Part shown: positions 7,496 to 14,362 of the stretch, piece after piece
Layout: each line of letters starts with the position of its first letter
Position numbering within the stretch: position 1 is the stretch's first letter
IMG/VR virus record: IMGVR_UViG_3300042887_002493
Location: 1-35,276 of that record
Source of the DNA: a virus
Reading direction: 5' to 3' (one strand)
Length of the DNA stretch: 35,276 bases
Position numbers and translations under genes: made by a program
The notes under the pieces: model-generated
Databases searched by the model: none
What the model was told of the DNA's origin: nothing
What the model saw: only the letters and a program-made list of their open reading frames with translations

Positions 7496-8072
7496 GGACG
7501 TGACATTGATCGTCTTTGAGGGCGTTGAATCGAGGTGGGATCAAACAGAGCGGCTTTTTTGCCATCTTAAAAACATGGGGGCTTTTGGTGATGCAATTTA
7601 CATTCAGGATAAGTGCAATTACCAGCAGGCAATGCATTGGGAACTGGGCCGATTCGGTGCATATTTAAATACATCACACGCGCTCATTTGCACTTGGGAT
7701 GGATTCATCGCAAACCCGCATCTTTGGAATGATGGATGGCTCAACTATGATTTCATTGGTGCCCCGTGGCCAAATTTTTGGAATGTATCGAACCGAGTCG
7801 GTAACACCGGATTTACACTACAGAGCAAAAGATTCTTGAGCATGGCAGAAACCGCGGAGCCCCTTTGGAGAGGGGAGGCTGGTGATGTTTTTTTGTGCCA
7901 AAAAATGGCAGAAGCGTTTAAAAAAAATAGGATCAATTATGCTCCAGTTCAAGTAGCGGCCGCATTCAGCTGGGAACACTACATTGAGGAAAACCTCGCA
8001 GGCCCTGACAGATCGTTTGGGTTTCATGGATGGGTCGCTGGGAAAACTCAAGAATACTATTACAGATTTTGA
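7488..8072 (+). CDS. DUF5672-like glycosyltransferase
   Basis: A 194-residue protein with the DUF5672 pattern: 'THALICTWDGFIANPHLWNDGWLNYDFIGAPWPNFW'-type block (here residues about 60-100), then 'VGNTGFTLQSKRFL' and a C-terminal 'EHYIEENL...FGFHGW'. The W-D-G-F and Y-D-F-I-G-A-P-W-P segments are family hallmarks, and DUF5672 proteins are GT-A-fold transferases of surface polysaccharide or glycoprotein loci. The acidic metal-binding residue is probably Asp in WDGF. It overlaps both neighbours (8 bases upstream, TTGA at 8069-8072 downstream), so it is part of the four-gene glycosyl cassette. Acceptor unknown. Confidence 0.8.
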   Translation: MNKDVTLIVFEGVESRWDQTERLFCHLKNMGAFGDAIYIQDKCNYQQAMHWELGRFGAYLNTSHALICTWDGFIANPHLWNDGWLNYDFIGAPWPNFWNVSNRVGNTGFTLQSKRFLSMAETAEPLWRGEAGDVFLCQKMAEAFKKNRINYAPVQVAAAFSWEHYIEENLAGPDRSFGFHGWVAGKTQEYYYRF

Positions 8073-8734
8073 ACATATTACTCGTTTACCATCTACGGCT
8101 TGGAGACATCGCGAGATGCCTTCCAATAGCAAAGCATTTTGCTGATCGGGGGCATCACGTCTATTTTGAATGCAACCAAGAATATCACGGGCTCTTTCAG
8201 ATGGTGGATTACTGCCGACCATTGTTTCCAAACACCTTCCGCGAACATTTTGATAGAGTAATCGACCTACAAGTTTGGCCTGAAAAATTTGATGATTTCA
8301 AGAACGGCGACAAAACATGGGACGAGTTTGTTTTCGGACTTTTGCCGGAAGGAAAAGACATCGACAGGCAGATTTATCTTTCAACGCCGGCCATCGTGAC
8401 GCCACCAGAAATTAAAGACATGGTGATCTGCTTCCCATGCGGTTTTTCTCAAGTGAAAAAACATGAGATCAGAAACGTGATAGCAGCCGCGCACATAGTC
8501 GCAAAGGGTCGCCCTGTCCTGCTGATAGGCAAGGAGGAGCACGGACTGAAGCAGCTTGATTCAATCGAGGAAATGTGCGCTTACATAAAAAATGCAGGAG
8601 ACGTGGTTACGATAAATACAAGTGCGTCAATACTCGCGTCAGCATTCCGAGATAAATGGTGGCACTTATCCGATTTACCAAAGCTTGATTTTGTCCACCC
8701 GAAGCAAATCAGGATTGATACACCTAACATTTGA
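8069..8734 (+). CDS. GT-B (GT9/heptosyltransferase-like) protein
   Basis: A 221-residue protein. The start is TTG at 8069, which overlaps the previous TGA (TTGA) and begins exactly at the conserved strand 'NILLVYHLRLGDIARCLPIAKHFADRGHHVYFE'. A longer start at 8030 would add 13 unconserved residues over the upstream gene. The N-terminal 'LGDIARCLPIAKHF' and C-terminal 'VVTINTSASILASAFRDKWWHLSD' resemble GT9 ADP-heptose-type transferases (lower part of a GT-B fold with a sugar-nucleotide binding end). It is shorter than standalone GT9 enzymes (about 330-350 residues), so it may be a reduced form. Probably works with the two glycosyltransferases upstream. Confidence 0.65.
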   Translation: MNILLVYHLRLGDIARCLPIAKHFADRGHHVYFECNQEYHGLFQMVDYCRPLFPNTFREHFDRVIDLQVWPEKFDDFKNGDKTWDEFVFGLLPEGKDIDRQIYLSTPAIVTPPEIKDMVICFPCGFSQVKKHEIRNVIAAAHIVAKGRPVLLIGKEEHGLKQLDSIEEMCAYIKNAGDVVTINTSASILASAFRDKWWHLSDLPKLDFVHPKQIRIDTPNI

Positions 8735-8749
8735 CGTAAACCGCATATT

Positions 8750-9058
8750 GTGGGGCTACTCGATATTTTTACATCAGACCTGAATGCCGCTTTGAATGAA
8801 TTGCCCATGGGCGTTTTATTTCGAGGGAGGGAATTTATTGCAAATCGGACGACATACAGGCGAGACAATTCGCTCGCAGATGGTGGATTCATGAACACGG
8901 CAAACATGAACATCACCGCGATTTATAGCGACATAACCCAAGGGATTTCGCTCGGAGATATTCTGACAATAGGTGGGAGACAATTTCGCGTTACGTCCGC
9001 CGAGTTGAGCCAAGATGCCGTTTCGGTGGATTTCAACCTTGAGGACATAAACAAGTGA
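8750..9058 (+). CDS. Head-tail joining / head completion protein
   Basis: A 102-residue beta-rich protein. GTG at 8750 is the only plausible start ahead of the conserved body. The pattern 'MGVLFRGREFIANRTTYRRDNSLADGGFMNTANMNITAIYSDITQGISLGDILTIGGRQFRVTSAELSQD' fits the lambda gpFII/phage-attach type of small head-closure proteins: N-terminal strand, a flexible loop, then GDILTIGGRQFRV strands. It lies between the head operon (plus glycosyl cassette) and the tail genes, where gpFII-like proteins are expected. Its TGA overlaps the GTG of the next gene (GTGA at 9055-9058). Confidence 0.6.
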   Translation: MGLLDIFTSDLNAALNELPMGVLFRGREFIANRTTYRRDNSLADGGFMNTANMNITAIYSDITQGISLGDILTIGGRQFRVTSAELSQDAVSVDFNLEDINK

Positions 9059-10413
9059 GCATTTTTTTTAATAACGACGAGAACCGCGATGTGCCGGACT
9101 CGAACAACAATCCGATATTACGAACGGAGCAAATCCCTGGCCCAGCGGGGCCCGCAGGAGCGCAGGGACAGCAGGGGGACCAAGGGCCACAGGGAGGGCA
9201 AGGGCCGCAGGGAAACGCCGGAGTGGGCGTGCCTACAGGAGGGACAATCGGGCAAGTTTTAGCAAAAAAAACAAGTGCTGATTTCGATACCGAGTGGGCT
9301 TCAGCAGGATCCGCTATTGTATTGTGGGGAGGAATCACCGGAACGCTTTCAAACCAGACCGATTTGCAGGCTGAACTTGATGCGAAAGCATTTAAAATTA
9401 CAGCGATAACAGCTGGAAATGGGCTTACAGGGGGTGGAGATTTTTCCGCTTCCCGAACAATCGCAATGCTGCCTGATGTTCCAGCAGATTCAGTAAACTT
9501 CAACCTCGCAGCGACGGAAGCCAATGGAATCGGGAAGATGTTCTGGAACTCAACAGAGGGAGCACCGCAAGTCGGACTTGCAGGCGGAAACGTGCAGCTT
9601 CAAATTGGCTCGATGGTTGTTGCCTATGTTCGCAATGCAGAGACAACGACCCTCGCAAAGGGGGAGGTGGTTTACCTTTTTGGCGCAAGTGGAAATCGTG
9701 CAAAAGTAAAGCGAGCATCAAATGGAGGGGACCCGACATCATCCAAAACGATGGGGATTGTGGCTGAGCCGATCGCAGCGAACCAAGTCGGTTTCATTGT
9801 GACGCAAGGCGTGATTGCTGGCCTATCGCTTGGATCGCCTTACACAGAAGGAGATCAACTCTACCTTGGAGCGGTAGCAGGAACATTCACCAGAGTGAAA
9901 CCAGTTGCTCCAGCTCATACCGTTTTTCTTGGAGTGGTAGAGAGAGCGAATGCAGGGAATGGGCAGATATATGTAAAGCCGCAGAATGGCCTTGAATTAG
10001 AGGAGCTGCACGATGTTCTAATCACATCGCCAACAACAGGGCAAACGATCCTTTGGGATGGGGCGACATCATTGTGGGAAAACACAACAATCACCATCGG
10101 AACGGTAACTGGATTGAGTGCGGAGCTATCTGCAAAAGTAACAGCCGTTGCCGCAACATCGCCGATTTTGTCATCAGGTGGAATAACGCCAACAATTTCG
10201 ATTCCGGTGGCGACCGCTGTAACGAGTGGCTATCTAACCTCAGCAGATTGGATCACCTTTAATTCAAAGCAGGAAGCAGGGAGCTATGTGACCTCCGTTA
10301 CAAGTGGCACAACGGGAGCAACTCAACTATCGAACATGATGCAAATTACAGCTGCCGGATATAATGCAATCACCTCGCCCTCGGCAAACACGCTCTACAT
10401 AATCGTGGGATGA
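9055..10413 (+). CDS. Collagen-like fibre protein
   Basis: A 452-residue protein starting with GTG at 9055. Residues about 27-60 are Gly-X-Y collagen-like triplets (GPAGPAGAQGQQGDQG, then GPQGGQGPQGNAG), which form trimeric triple helices in phage fibres. After it come 'TAGNGLTGGGDFSASRTIAM', a motif of phage fibre/adhesin shafts, and a beta-rich domain with repeated 'GEVVYLFG...GIVAEPIAANQVGFIVTQGVIAGL...EGDQLYLGAVAGTFTRVKP' (about residues 190-320) found in many phage fibre and structural proteins. The role would be host attachment or head/collar decoration. Its position, between head completion and tail terminator, is unusual for a tail fibre. Confidence 0.75.
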   Translation: MSIFFNNDENRDVPDSNNNPILRTEQIPGPAGPAGAQGQQGDQGPQGGQGPQGNAGVGVPTGGTIGQVLAKKTSADFDTEWASAGSAIVLWGGITGTLSNQTDLQAELDAKAFKITAITAGNGLTGGGDFSASRTIAMLPDVPADSVNFNLAATEANGIGKMFWNSTEGAPQVGLAGGNVQLQIGSMVVAYVRNAETTTLAKGEVVYLFGASGNRAKVKRASNGGDPTSSKTMGIVAEPIAANQVGFIVTQGVIAGLSLGSPYTEGDQLYLGAVAGTFTRVKPVAPAHTVFLGVVERANAGNGQIYVKPQNGLELEELHDVLITSPTTGQTILWDGATSLWENTTITIGTVTGLSAELSAKVTAVAATSPILSSGGITPTISIPVATAVTSGYLTSADWITFNSKQEAGSYVTSVTSGTTGATQLSNMMQITAAGYNAITSPSANTLYIIVG

Positions 10414-11270
10414 TTCTGACAAATTCCAGCGCAGCGAAAGTGCAGGGAGCCGCCGTGACGGCTATCATCAGCGCTTCCTCAACTTTTTTGCAATTCATGC
10501 AATACAGCGCGCTTACCGTTTCCGCAGCAATATCGGGAACAATCGGCCTTGTAAAAAATGGGATCGGGGAACTGACTCTTTCAGGAATTTGCAATTATAC
10601 TGGGCCAACACAGATAAATCAGGGATCGCTTGCAATCATTAGTGCGTCAACCTTGAATGGCGTGATTAGTGGGGCTGGGTCGCTAACAAAAACTGGAATA
10701 ACAGCTCTAACCCTTGGGGGCAACAACACTTATTCTGGAGGAACATTGTCTGCCCCATCAGGTGCAGCCGGAACCATTTCTGTTTCCTCCAACAATGGGC
10801 TCGGAACAGGATTATTCACGTCAGCAGGCCCTTCGCAAATCATTGCTGGAACAACAATAACGCTCCCAAACAATTTTCAAATAAACAGCGGAGCATCGTT
10901 GCAATTTCGAGTGAGCGGAGGAGCAGTAATTCTAACGATTTCAGGAAACATTACTGGAGCTGGAAGCTTAAATAAAACATCAACAGGCAACGTAAGACTT
11001 AATGGAGTGCTCTCTTATACGGGATCAACAAACATTATAGCCGGAACGTTACGGGCCATTAAAACAAGCGGGGCATCAACCGCAACGGCGACATTTCCAG
11101 TAACAGGCAACCCGCTTTCCGTTTCATTTGATGTTGCCCCAACCGCCGGAATGACGTTTCGTTTTTTTCAAGGATTAACAACCAATACCTATGCAACGGT
11201 GAATTTAATTGGTGCAACTGGACGGACGGGGACATACAATTCCGCAAACTCAACACTTACAATATCATGA
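10410..11270 (+). CDS. Autotransporter-associated beta-strand (PATR) repeat protein
   Basis: A 286-residue protein coupled to the collagen-like gene (ATGA at 10410). It holds repeats of the passenger-associated transport repeat type: 'GIGELTLSGICNYTGPTQINQGSLAII', 'GAGSLTKTGITALTLGGNNTYSGGTLSA' and 'GAGSLNKTSTGNVRLNGVLSYTGSTNIIAGTLRAI'. Each has the Gly-Ala-Gly-Ser-Leu-x-Lys, LxLxGxxxYxGxTxIxxGxL signature of parallel beta-helix strands. PATR repeats are abundant in Verrucomicrobiota and rare in phages. No signal peptide or autotransporter barrel is present, so this is a free beta-helical protein, probably a virion fibre/adhesin. The C-terminus ends in 'TGTYNSANSTLTIS', also seen after such repeats. 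Likely acquired from a host. Confidence 0.85.
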   Translation: MILTNSSAAKVQGAAVTAIISASSTFLQFMQYSALTVSAAISGTIGLVKNGIGELTLSGICNYTGPTQINQGSLAIISASTLNGVISGAGSLTKTGITALTLGGNNTYSGGTLSAPSGAAGTISVSSNNGLGTGLFTSAGPSQIIAGTTITLPNNFQINSGASLQFRVSGGAVILTISGNITGAGSLNKTSTGNVRLNGVLSYTGSTNIIAGTLRAIKTSGASTATATFPVTGNPLSVSFDVAPTAGMTFRFFQGLTTNTYATVNLIGATGRTGTYNSANSTLTIS

Positions 11271-11707
11271 GCGAAAATTACACATTGACACTTGAAAAGG
11301 CACTTACGGATGCCTTTGTCTTGGCGTTGCAGCAATCGTTACAGGGAGCATTGATCGTAACAGCGGTGGAAAATTTTGAATCAATCCAGCTGCCTGCTTG
11401 CTTCGTAAAATGCACAAGAAAAAAAGAATCAATCATCAACTCAGCGATCTATGAGTTTGATGTACAGATTTCGCTTGTCGTGCAGGCAGATGATTCTGAT
11501 GCGATGACCATCGAGAATTTATGGGCGAGCGTGCTCAATGTGGCATTCGATATTGAAAACCTAAAAACAAATTTAAATGCGATTACTCCGCTCTACGCAT
11601 TTATTTTTGGAATCCTCCGCGATGCCCCAGTAACACTACAGACAAGCGAACGGCATTTCATTCGGCAAGTGTCATTGACTACTCATTGTGGGCTATTGGC
11701 GAGTTGA
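11267..11707 (+). CDS. Tail terminator / tail completion candidate
   Basis: A 146-residue protein of mixed alpha/beta pattern: N-terminal helix (LEKALTDAFVLALQQSLQGALIVTAVENFESIQLPACFVKC), then strands 'INSAIYEFDVQISLVVQADD' and a C-terminal 'RDAPVTLQTSERHFIRQVSLTTHC'. Size and fold pattern agree with tail terminator proteins (gpU-like) that cap the tail tube, and the gene directly precedes the probable tube protein. ATGA overlap with the PATR gene. No direct family match recognised; inference from size, pattern and position. Confidence 0.5.
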   Translation: MSENYTLTLEKALTDAFVLALQQSLQGALIVTAVENFESIQLPACFVKCTRKKESIINSAIYEFDVQISLVVQADDSDAMTIENLWASVLNVAFDIENLKTNLNAITPLYAFIFGILRDAPVTLQTSERHFIRQVSLTTHCGLLAS

Positions 11708-11722
11708 CAATTCCGCCTTGAT

Positions 11723-12088
11723 ATGGCCGCAACCGTTATCACCTCATCTGTCGCCTCTGGCGTATCATTCGGACTTTTACAAGAGACCGGACTCCTTTTA
11801 AGCTCATTCAGCCGTTCCGTACAAGCGGACAAGGCGACCGTCATGGATGCCCTCGGCGATACCGTCGCCGTCGCATATTACAATAAAACCGCAACGATAA
11901 GCTTGAACGGCGTTATCAATGGCGGCGTGAACTATCAGCTCGCAAATGTGCTCACGCTTGCAAATGACACGACCACGTCCGGCGTTTCAGGTGGTGCAAT
12001 CATTGTTGATTCCATTTCGGAAGAGACCGGCGCGGGAACCTTCAAAACCATTACCGTCAGCGCCACGCAGTACCCAGAAATCGTTTAA
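11723..12088 (+). CDS. Probable tail tube protein
   Basis: A 121-residue beta-rich, Ala/Val/Thr-rich protein between the tail-terminator candidate and chaperone genes. It has alternating strands: 'GLLQETGLLLSSFSRSVQADKATVMDALGDTVAVAYYNKTATISLNGVINGG' and 'TSGVSGGAIIVDSISEETGAGTFKTITVSATQYPEIV'. The 'NKTATISLNG' and 'KTITVSATQYP' strands resemble the end strands of tail tube subunits. It is shorter than lambda gpV (246 residues) but similar to minimal tube proteins. The major tail tube call is by position and pattern. No Shine-Dalgarno precedes the ATG. Confidence 0.55.
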   Translation: MAATVITSSVASGVSFGLLQETGLLLSSFSRSVQADKATVMDALGDTVAVAYYNKTATISLNGVINGGVNYQLANVLTLANDTTTSGVSGGAIIVDSISEETGAGTFKTITVSATQYPEIV

Positions 12089-12102
12089 TTTCTAAAAGCG
12101 AT

Positions 12103-12123
12103 GCCACCCGCTTCGTAGGTGGC
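12103..12123 (+). other. Short hairpin upstream of 12134 gene
   Basis: A 6-bp stem GCCACC/GGTGGC (12103-12108 with 12118-12123) just before the next gene. It lacks a T-run and contains the only AGGTGG-like sequence near the start, so it could hide a weak ribosome-binding site. Weak evidence. Confidence 0.35.
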
Positions 12124-12133
12124 GCCCACAGAT

Positions 12134-12520
12134 ATGAAACTTTTTCAGACAATAAATTTAAAGGCCGCAGTTTGCCTCGCAACCCTCGGCTTTAAACCTA
12201 ACAACCCACCAATCACTCGAATGGTGAGGGCCGATGGCAAGGAATCCACCGTATTTTGGTTTGAGGGAACAAACGACAAAGGGGAAGACGCCGGATTCGT
12301 TTATCGGAACATGACCAAAGAGGGCGATAACTTGGAAAGAAAAGACCCAGAAAATCCGATTTGCTACATTCGGGCAGCCCTTGCAAATAGGGACATTCTT
12401 GTAGACCTAATCAGGGAGACGCCGCGAATAATTGAAATCGTGCGCAACGGGAAGCGCATTGCAATTAGCGAGAATGCGTCAGAGGAAACCAGACGCGAGA
12501 TGACTCGATTTTTGAAATAA
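12134..12520 (+). CDS. Conserved-looking tail-region protein of unknown function
   Basis: A 128-residue protein from ATG 12134; an in-frame GTG at 12119 is possible but lies in the hairpin. It has 'LATLGFKPNNPPITRMVRADGKESTVFWFEG' (strand pair) and 'DPENPICYIRAALANRDILVDLIRETPRIIEIVRNGKRIAISENASEETRREMTRF', with a C-terminal helical part. I do not recognise the family. It sits between the tube and chaperone genes. Its stop is followed 4 bases later by the next ATG. It could be a tail assembly factor. Confidence 0.55.
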   Translation: MKLFQTINLKAAVCLATLGFKPNNPPITRMVRADGKESTVFWFEGTNDKGEDAGFVYRNMTKEGDNLERKDPENPICYIRAALANRDILVDLIRETPRIIEIVRNGKRIAISENASEETRREMTRFLK

Positions 12521-12524
12521 CAAA

Positions 12525-12845
12525 ATGCAACCCGATTCATACAATTCCGCATGTAAGGAAAAGAAGCTCACAACAAGTGAGAAGATCGCCCAACAAAAGG
12601 CCGCAAGGGCCCAGAAAAAAATTGATGCGAAAACCAAAAAAGCATCAAAGGGAAGTGGGGGAAGGATGGGAACAAAGGGAGAAGAAAAAAAGACCAAGGG
12701 GGCATCAGGGAAGGAGGCTGCGCCAGAGAAAAAAAAGCTTACAGCGAGTGAACGTGTCGCGCAGCAAAAGCAAGATAGAGAGAAGAAAAAAGCAAAAGGC
12801 AAATGCGGACCAAATGGGCAAAAAGGGAAGACAGCAAAAAAATAA
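12525..12845 (+). CDS. Lysine-rich low-complexity protein
   Basis: A 106-residue, very basic protein with about 29 Lys plus many Ala, Gly and Gln. The N- and C-terminal halves carry a repeat: 'KKLTTSEKIAQQK' (about 13-25) and 'KKLTASERVAQQK' (about 70-82), joined by a Gly/Lys/Thr-rich linker. Composition is like histone H1 tails or polymer-binding proteins. It lies in the tail operon between two small tail genes and could bind DNA, RNA or an acidic tail-chaperone partner. A second frame (12577-12858) is also open over the same A-rich region. I favour this frame because of the repeat and because its start is 4 bases after the upstream stop. Confidence 0.5.
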   Translation: MQPDSYNSACKEKKLTTSEKIAQQKAARAQKKIDAKTKKASKGSGGRMGTKGEEKKTKGASGKEAAPEKKKLTASERVAQQKQDREKKKAKGKCGPNGQKGKTAKK

Positions 12846-12854
12846 AAAAACTTT

Positions 12855-13262
12855 ATGAAAAAAAATAAAAACGAAGGAACTGAACTCAAGCGCGACGATG
12901 AAGAAATCAGGATGCAAGCGATGGGTGATGGCAAGAAAAAATTACACCGCTGGAACTTCAGACCAATTACCGCGCTGACAATTTCATGGATTCAACGAAA
13001 TGAGGTTTTTAGCGACAAGCATGATTTGATTTGGAAATCCGCAGCATACGCATTTTTGCATTGCCAGCCATTTGCTGAAATCCGCCGCGTTGTTAATGAC
13101 CCTGATGCTTTCAGGGATGCTGTTGACTGCTGGATTGAGAAGAACATCATGCACCACAATGAGATCGAGGCTATCGCGGCAGAAATGAATTCTGCTTTTG
13201 ACCTTTATTCCTCATCCGTTTTTACATCATCTGATGCGGAAGGCGAATCCTCGGGAAACTAA
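12855..13262 (+). CDS. Tail assembly chaperone (short form)
   Basis: A 135-residue protein ending at TAA 13260-13262. Its body 'HRWNFRPITALTISWIQRNEVFSDKHDLIWKSAAYAFLHCQPFAEIRRVVNDPDAFRDAVDCWIEK' is helical, with an N-terminal charged stretch. It is immediately followed by a slippery heptamer, GGGAAAC (13253-13259), in the right frame, and a long downstream reading frame (see the extension at 13259). This matches the lambda gpG/gpGT design, in which the short product and a frameshifted longer product assist tape measure and tube assembly. The tape measure gene lies one gene downstream. Confidence 0.8.
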   Translation: MKKNKNEGTELKRDDEEIRMQAMGDGKKKLHRWNFRPITALTISWIQRNEVFSDKHDLIWKSAAYAFLHCQPFAEIRRVVNDPDAFRDAVDCWIEKNIMHHNEIEAIAAEMNSAFDLYSSSVFTSSDAEGESSGN

Positions 13263-13322
13263 ACAGCCCCAACTGGCTCGCTGCTTACGTCTATAAGCTC
13301 GCGACACTGACCAGCTGGGGCT
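13253..13322 (+). promoter_or_regulatory. -1 programmed ribosomal frameshift signal
   Basis: Slippery heptamer G-GGA-AAC at 13253-13259 in the zero frame, followed directly by the stop TAA. After a 5-base spacer comes a stem: 13265-13276 pairs with 13311-13322 over 12 positions with one A-C mismatch. Inside its loop is a second 5-bp stem (13283-13287 with 13294-13298). A slippery XXXYYYZ, a stop and a strong stem 5-9 bases downstream is the classical layout. Slippage gives GGG-AAA-CTA and continues to the stop at 13507. Confidence 0.88.
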
Positions 13323-13507
13323 TTCAAGAGATTACAGAGGAAGTCCCGTTTGCCGTAGGATTGCAGCTAATTCATGCAGACCTACATGCACATGGAGCAA
13401 AACGCGCTTGGGCAAGAGATGAGCAGCCAGCAGACATTGATGCGCTAACATATATCGACAGCGTGCTTAACAAGTTTTCATTAAGTGATGAACCCCCGAT
13501 TGAGTAG
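13259..13507 (+). CDS. Frameshift extension of tail chaperone (gpGT-like)
   Basis: The -1 frame entered at GGGAAAC adds 82 residues, starting 'LNSPNWLAAYVYKLATLTSWGFQEITEEVPFAVGLQLIHADLHAHGAKRAWAR' and ending 'LNKFSLSDEPPIE'. The extension is helix-rich, with N-P-N-W-L and G-F-Q-E-I-T segments like the C-terminal parts of tail chaperones. It has no plausible independent start, so it is expressed only as a fusion (about 217 residues from 12855). The fraction made cannot be read from the sequence. Confidence 0.82.
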   Translation, partial: LNSPNWLAAYVYKLATLTSWGFQEITEEVPFAVGLQLIHADLHAHGAKRAWARDEQPADIDALTYIDSVLNKFSLSDEPPIE

Positions 13508-13548
13508 GCCCCGCCGAGGGTTGACTCTTTCCGCATTAGTAAAGACCG

Positions 13549-14358
13549 ATGCCAATTTTAAGCTTCAACAATGCACCTTTCAAAGACTTGATGCAAAAAT
13601 ATGCAACGATCAGGGAGAAGACAATACCTGAAAGCATACAGTTGCACGCGAGATTGCTTTGCGTTGAGTTGGCAATGAGGACACAGCCGTTTGGAAAAAA
13701 CGAGAGCGATGTGAAATCAGGCGAGGGAGCAATTCGCAGGGATTTATTGGGAAGGGCAATGCAAAGAGCAGGGCTTTTTGGAGCTATCGGAAGTGTTACT
13801 CCTTACAGCACCGGTAATGTGCGCCTATACGTTTTTGGCGGACATGCCTATGGGTTGGACAAAACGCATTACCGACCAGATGCAGGAGAGGGAGACATGA
13901 GGACATTCCACAAAGCAAATTTCAAAGATGGAAAAGTCACCTCCGCAGGATCGAGAACACTTGACGTAGGCAGATGGAAATTTGTCGAGAAAATGTATGT
14001 GAACAAAAAGACCCTCGGGTCTTATGTGAACTATGTGAAGGATCACGTTGGCATTGCAAAAAGTGGATGGTCGGGTTGCTGCGAATTATTGCCGAAGGTG
14101 GTTGCAGGAAGCATGACGCGAGGCATTCCATCATGGGTAACAAGACACGTCAGAGGAAGCTCAGAGGTGATTGACAGAACGAGCGATCAGGACAACCCAA
14201 GCATTGTTGTAAAAAACCTTGTCCCGTGGGCAAGTAGTGTTTGCCCGTATCCGCAGATTATCGTTGCTTTGACTGATGTTAAAATGAAAGCAATTAAACA
14301 ACTCAATTACGTCTTGAAATCACAAGGCAAAGAAATACCGAAATTAACCGAAAGCTAA
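13549..14358 (+). CDS. Hypothetical tail-region protein before the tape measure
   Basis: A 269-residue protein with basic helices and no membrane segment. Features: an N-terminal 'LMQKYATIREKTIPESIQLHARLLCVELAMRTQPFGKN', central 'HAYGLDKTHYRPDAGEGDMRTFHKANFKDGK', and C-terminal 'VKDHVGIAKSGWSGCCELLPKVV...MTRGIPSWVTRH'. The V-G-x-A-K-S-G-W motif occurs in several phage proteins of unknown role that lie near tail genes. I cannot name the family. It sits between the chaperone and tape measure genes, so a tail assembly or tail-tip-related role is likely. Confidence 0.6.
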   Translation: MPILSFNNAPFKDLMQKYATIREKTIPESIQLHARLLCVELAMRTQPFGKNESDVKSGEGAIRRDLLGRAMQRAGLFGAIGSVTPYSTGNVRLYVFGGHAYGLDKTHYRPDAGEGDMRTFHKANFKDGKVTSAGSRTLDVGRWKFVEKMYVNKKTLGSYVNYVKDHVGIAKSGWSGCCELLPKVVAGSMTRGIPSWVTRHVRGSSEVIDRTSDQDNPSIVVKNLVPWASSVCPYPQIIVALTDVKMKAIKQLNYVLKSQGKEIPKLTES

Positions 14359-14362
14359 AAAT

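Noticed and set aside
12514-12858. -1 frameshift at the end of the 12134 gene into the Lys-rich region
   Set aside because: The junction ATTTTTGAAATAA is a poor slippery heptamer with no clear stem; the true frameshift site is GGGAAAC at 13253. Kept only as an alternative.
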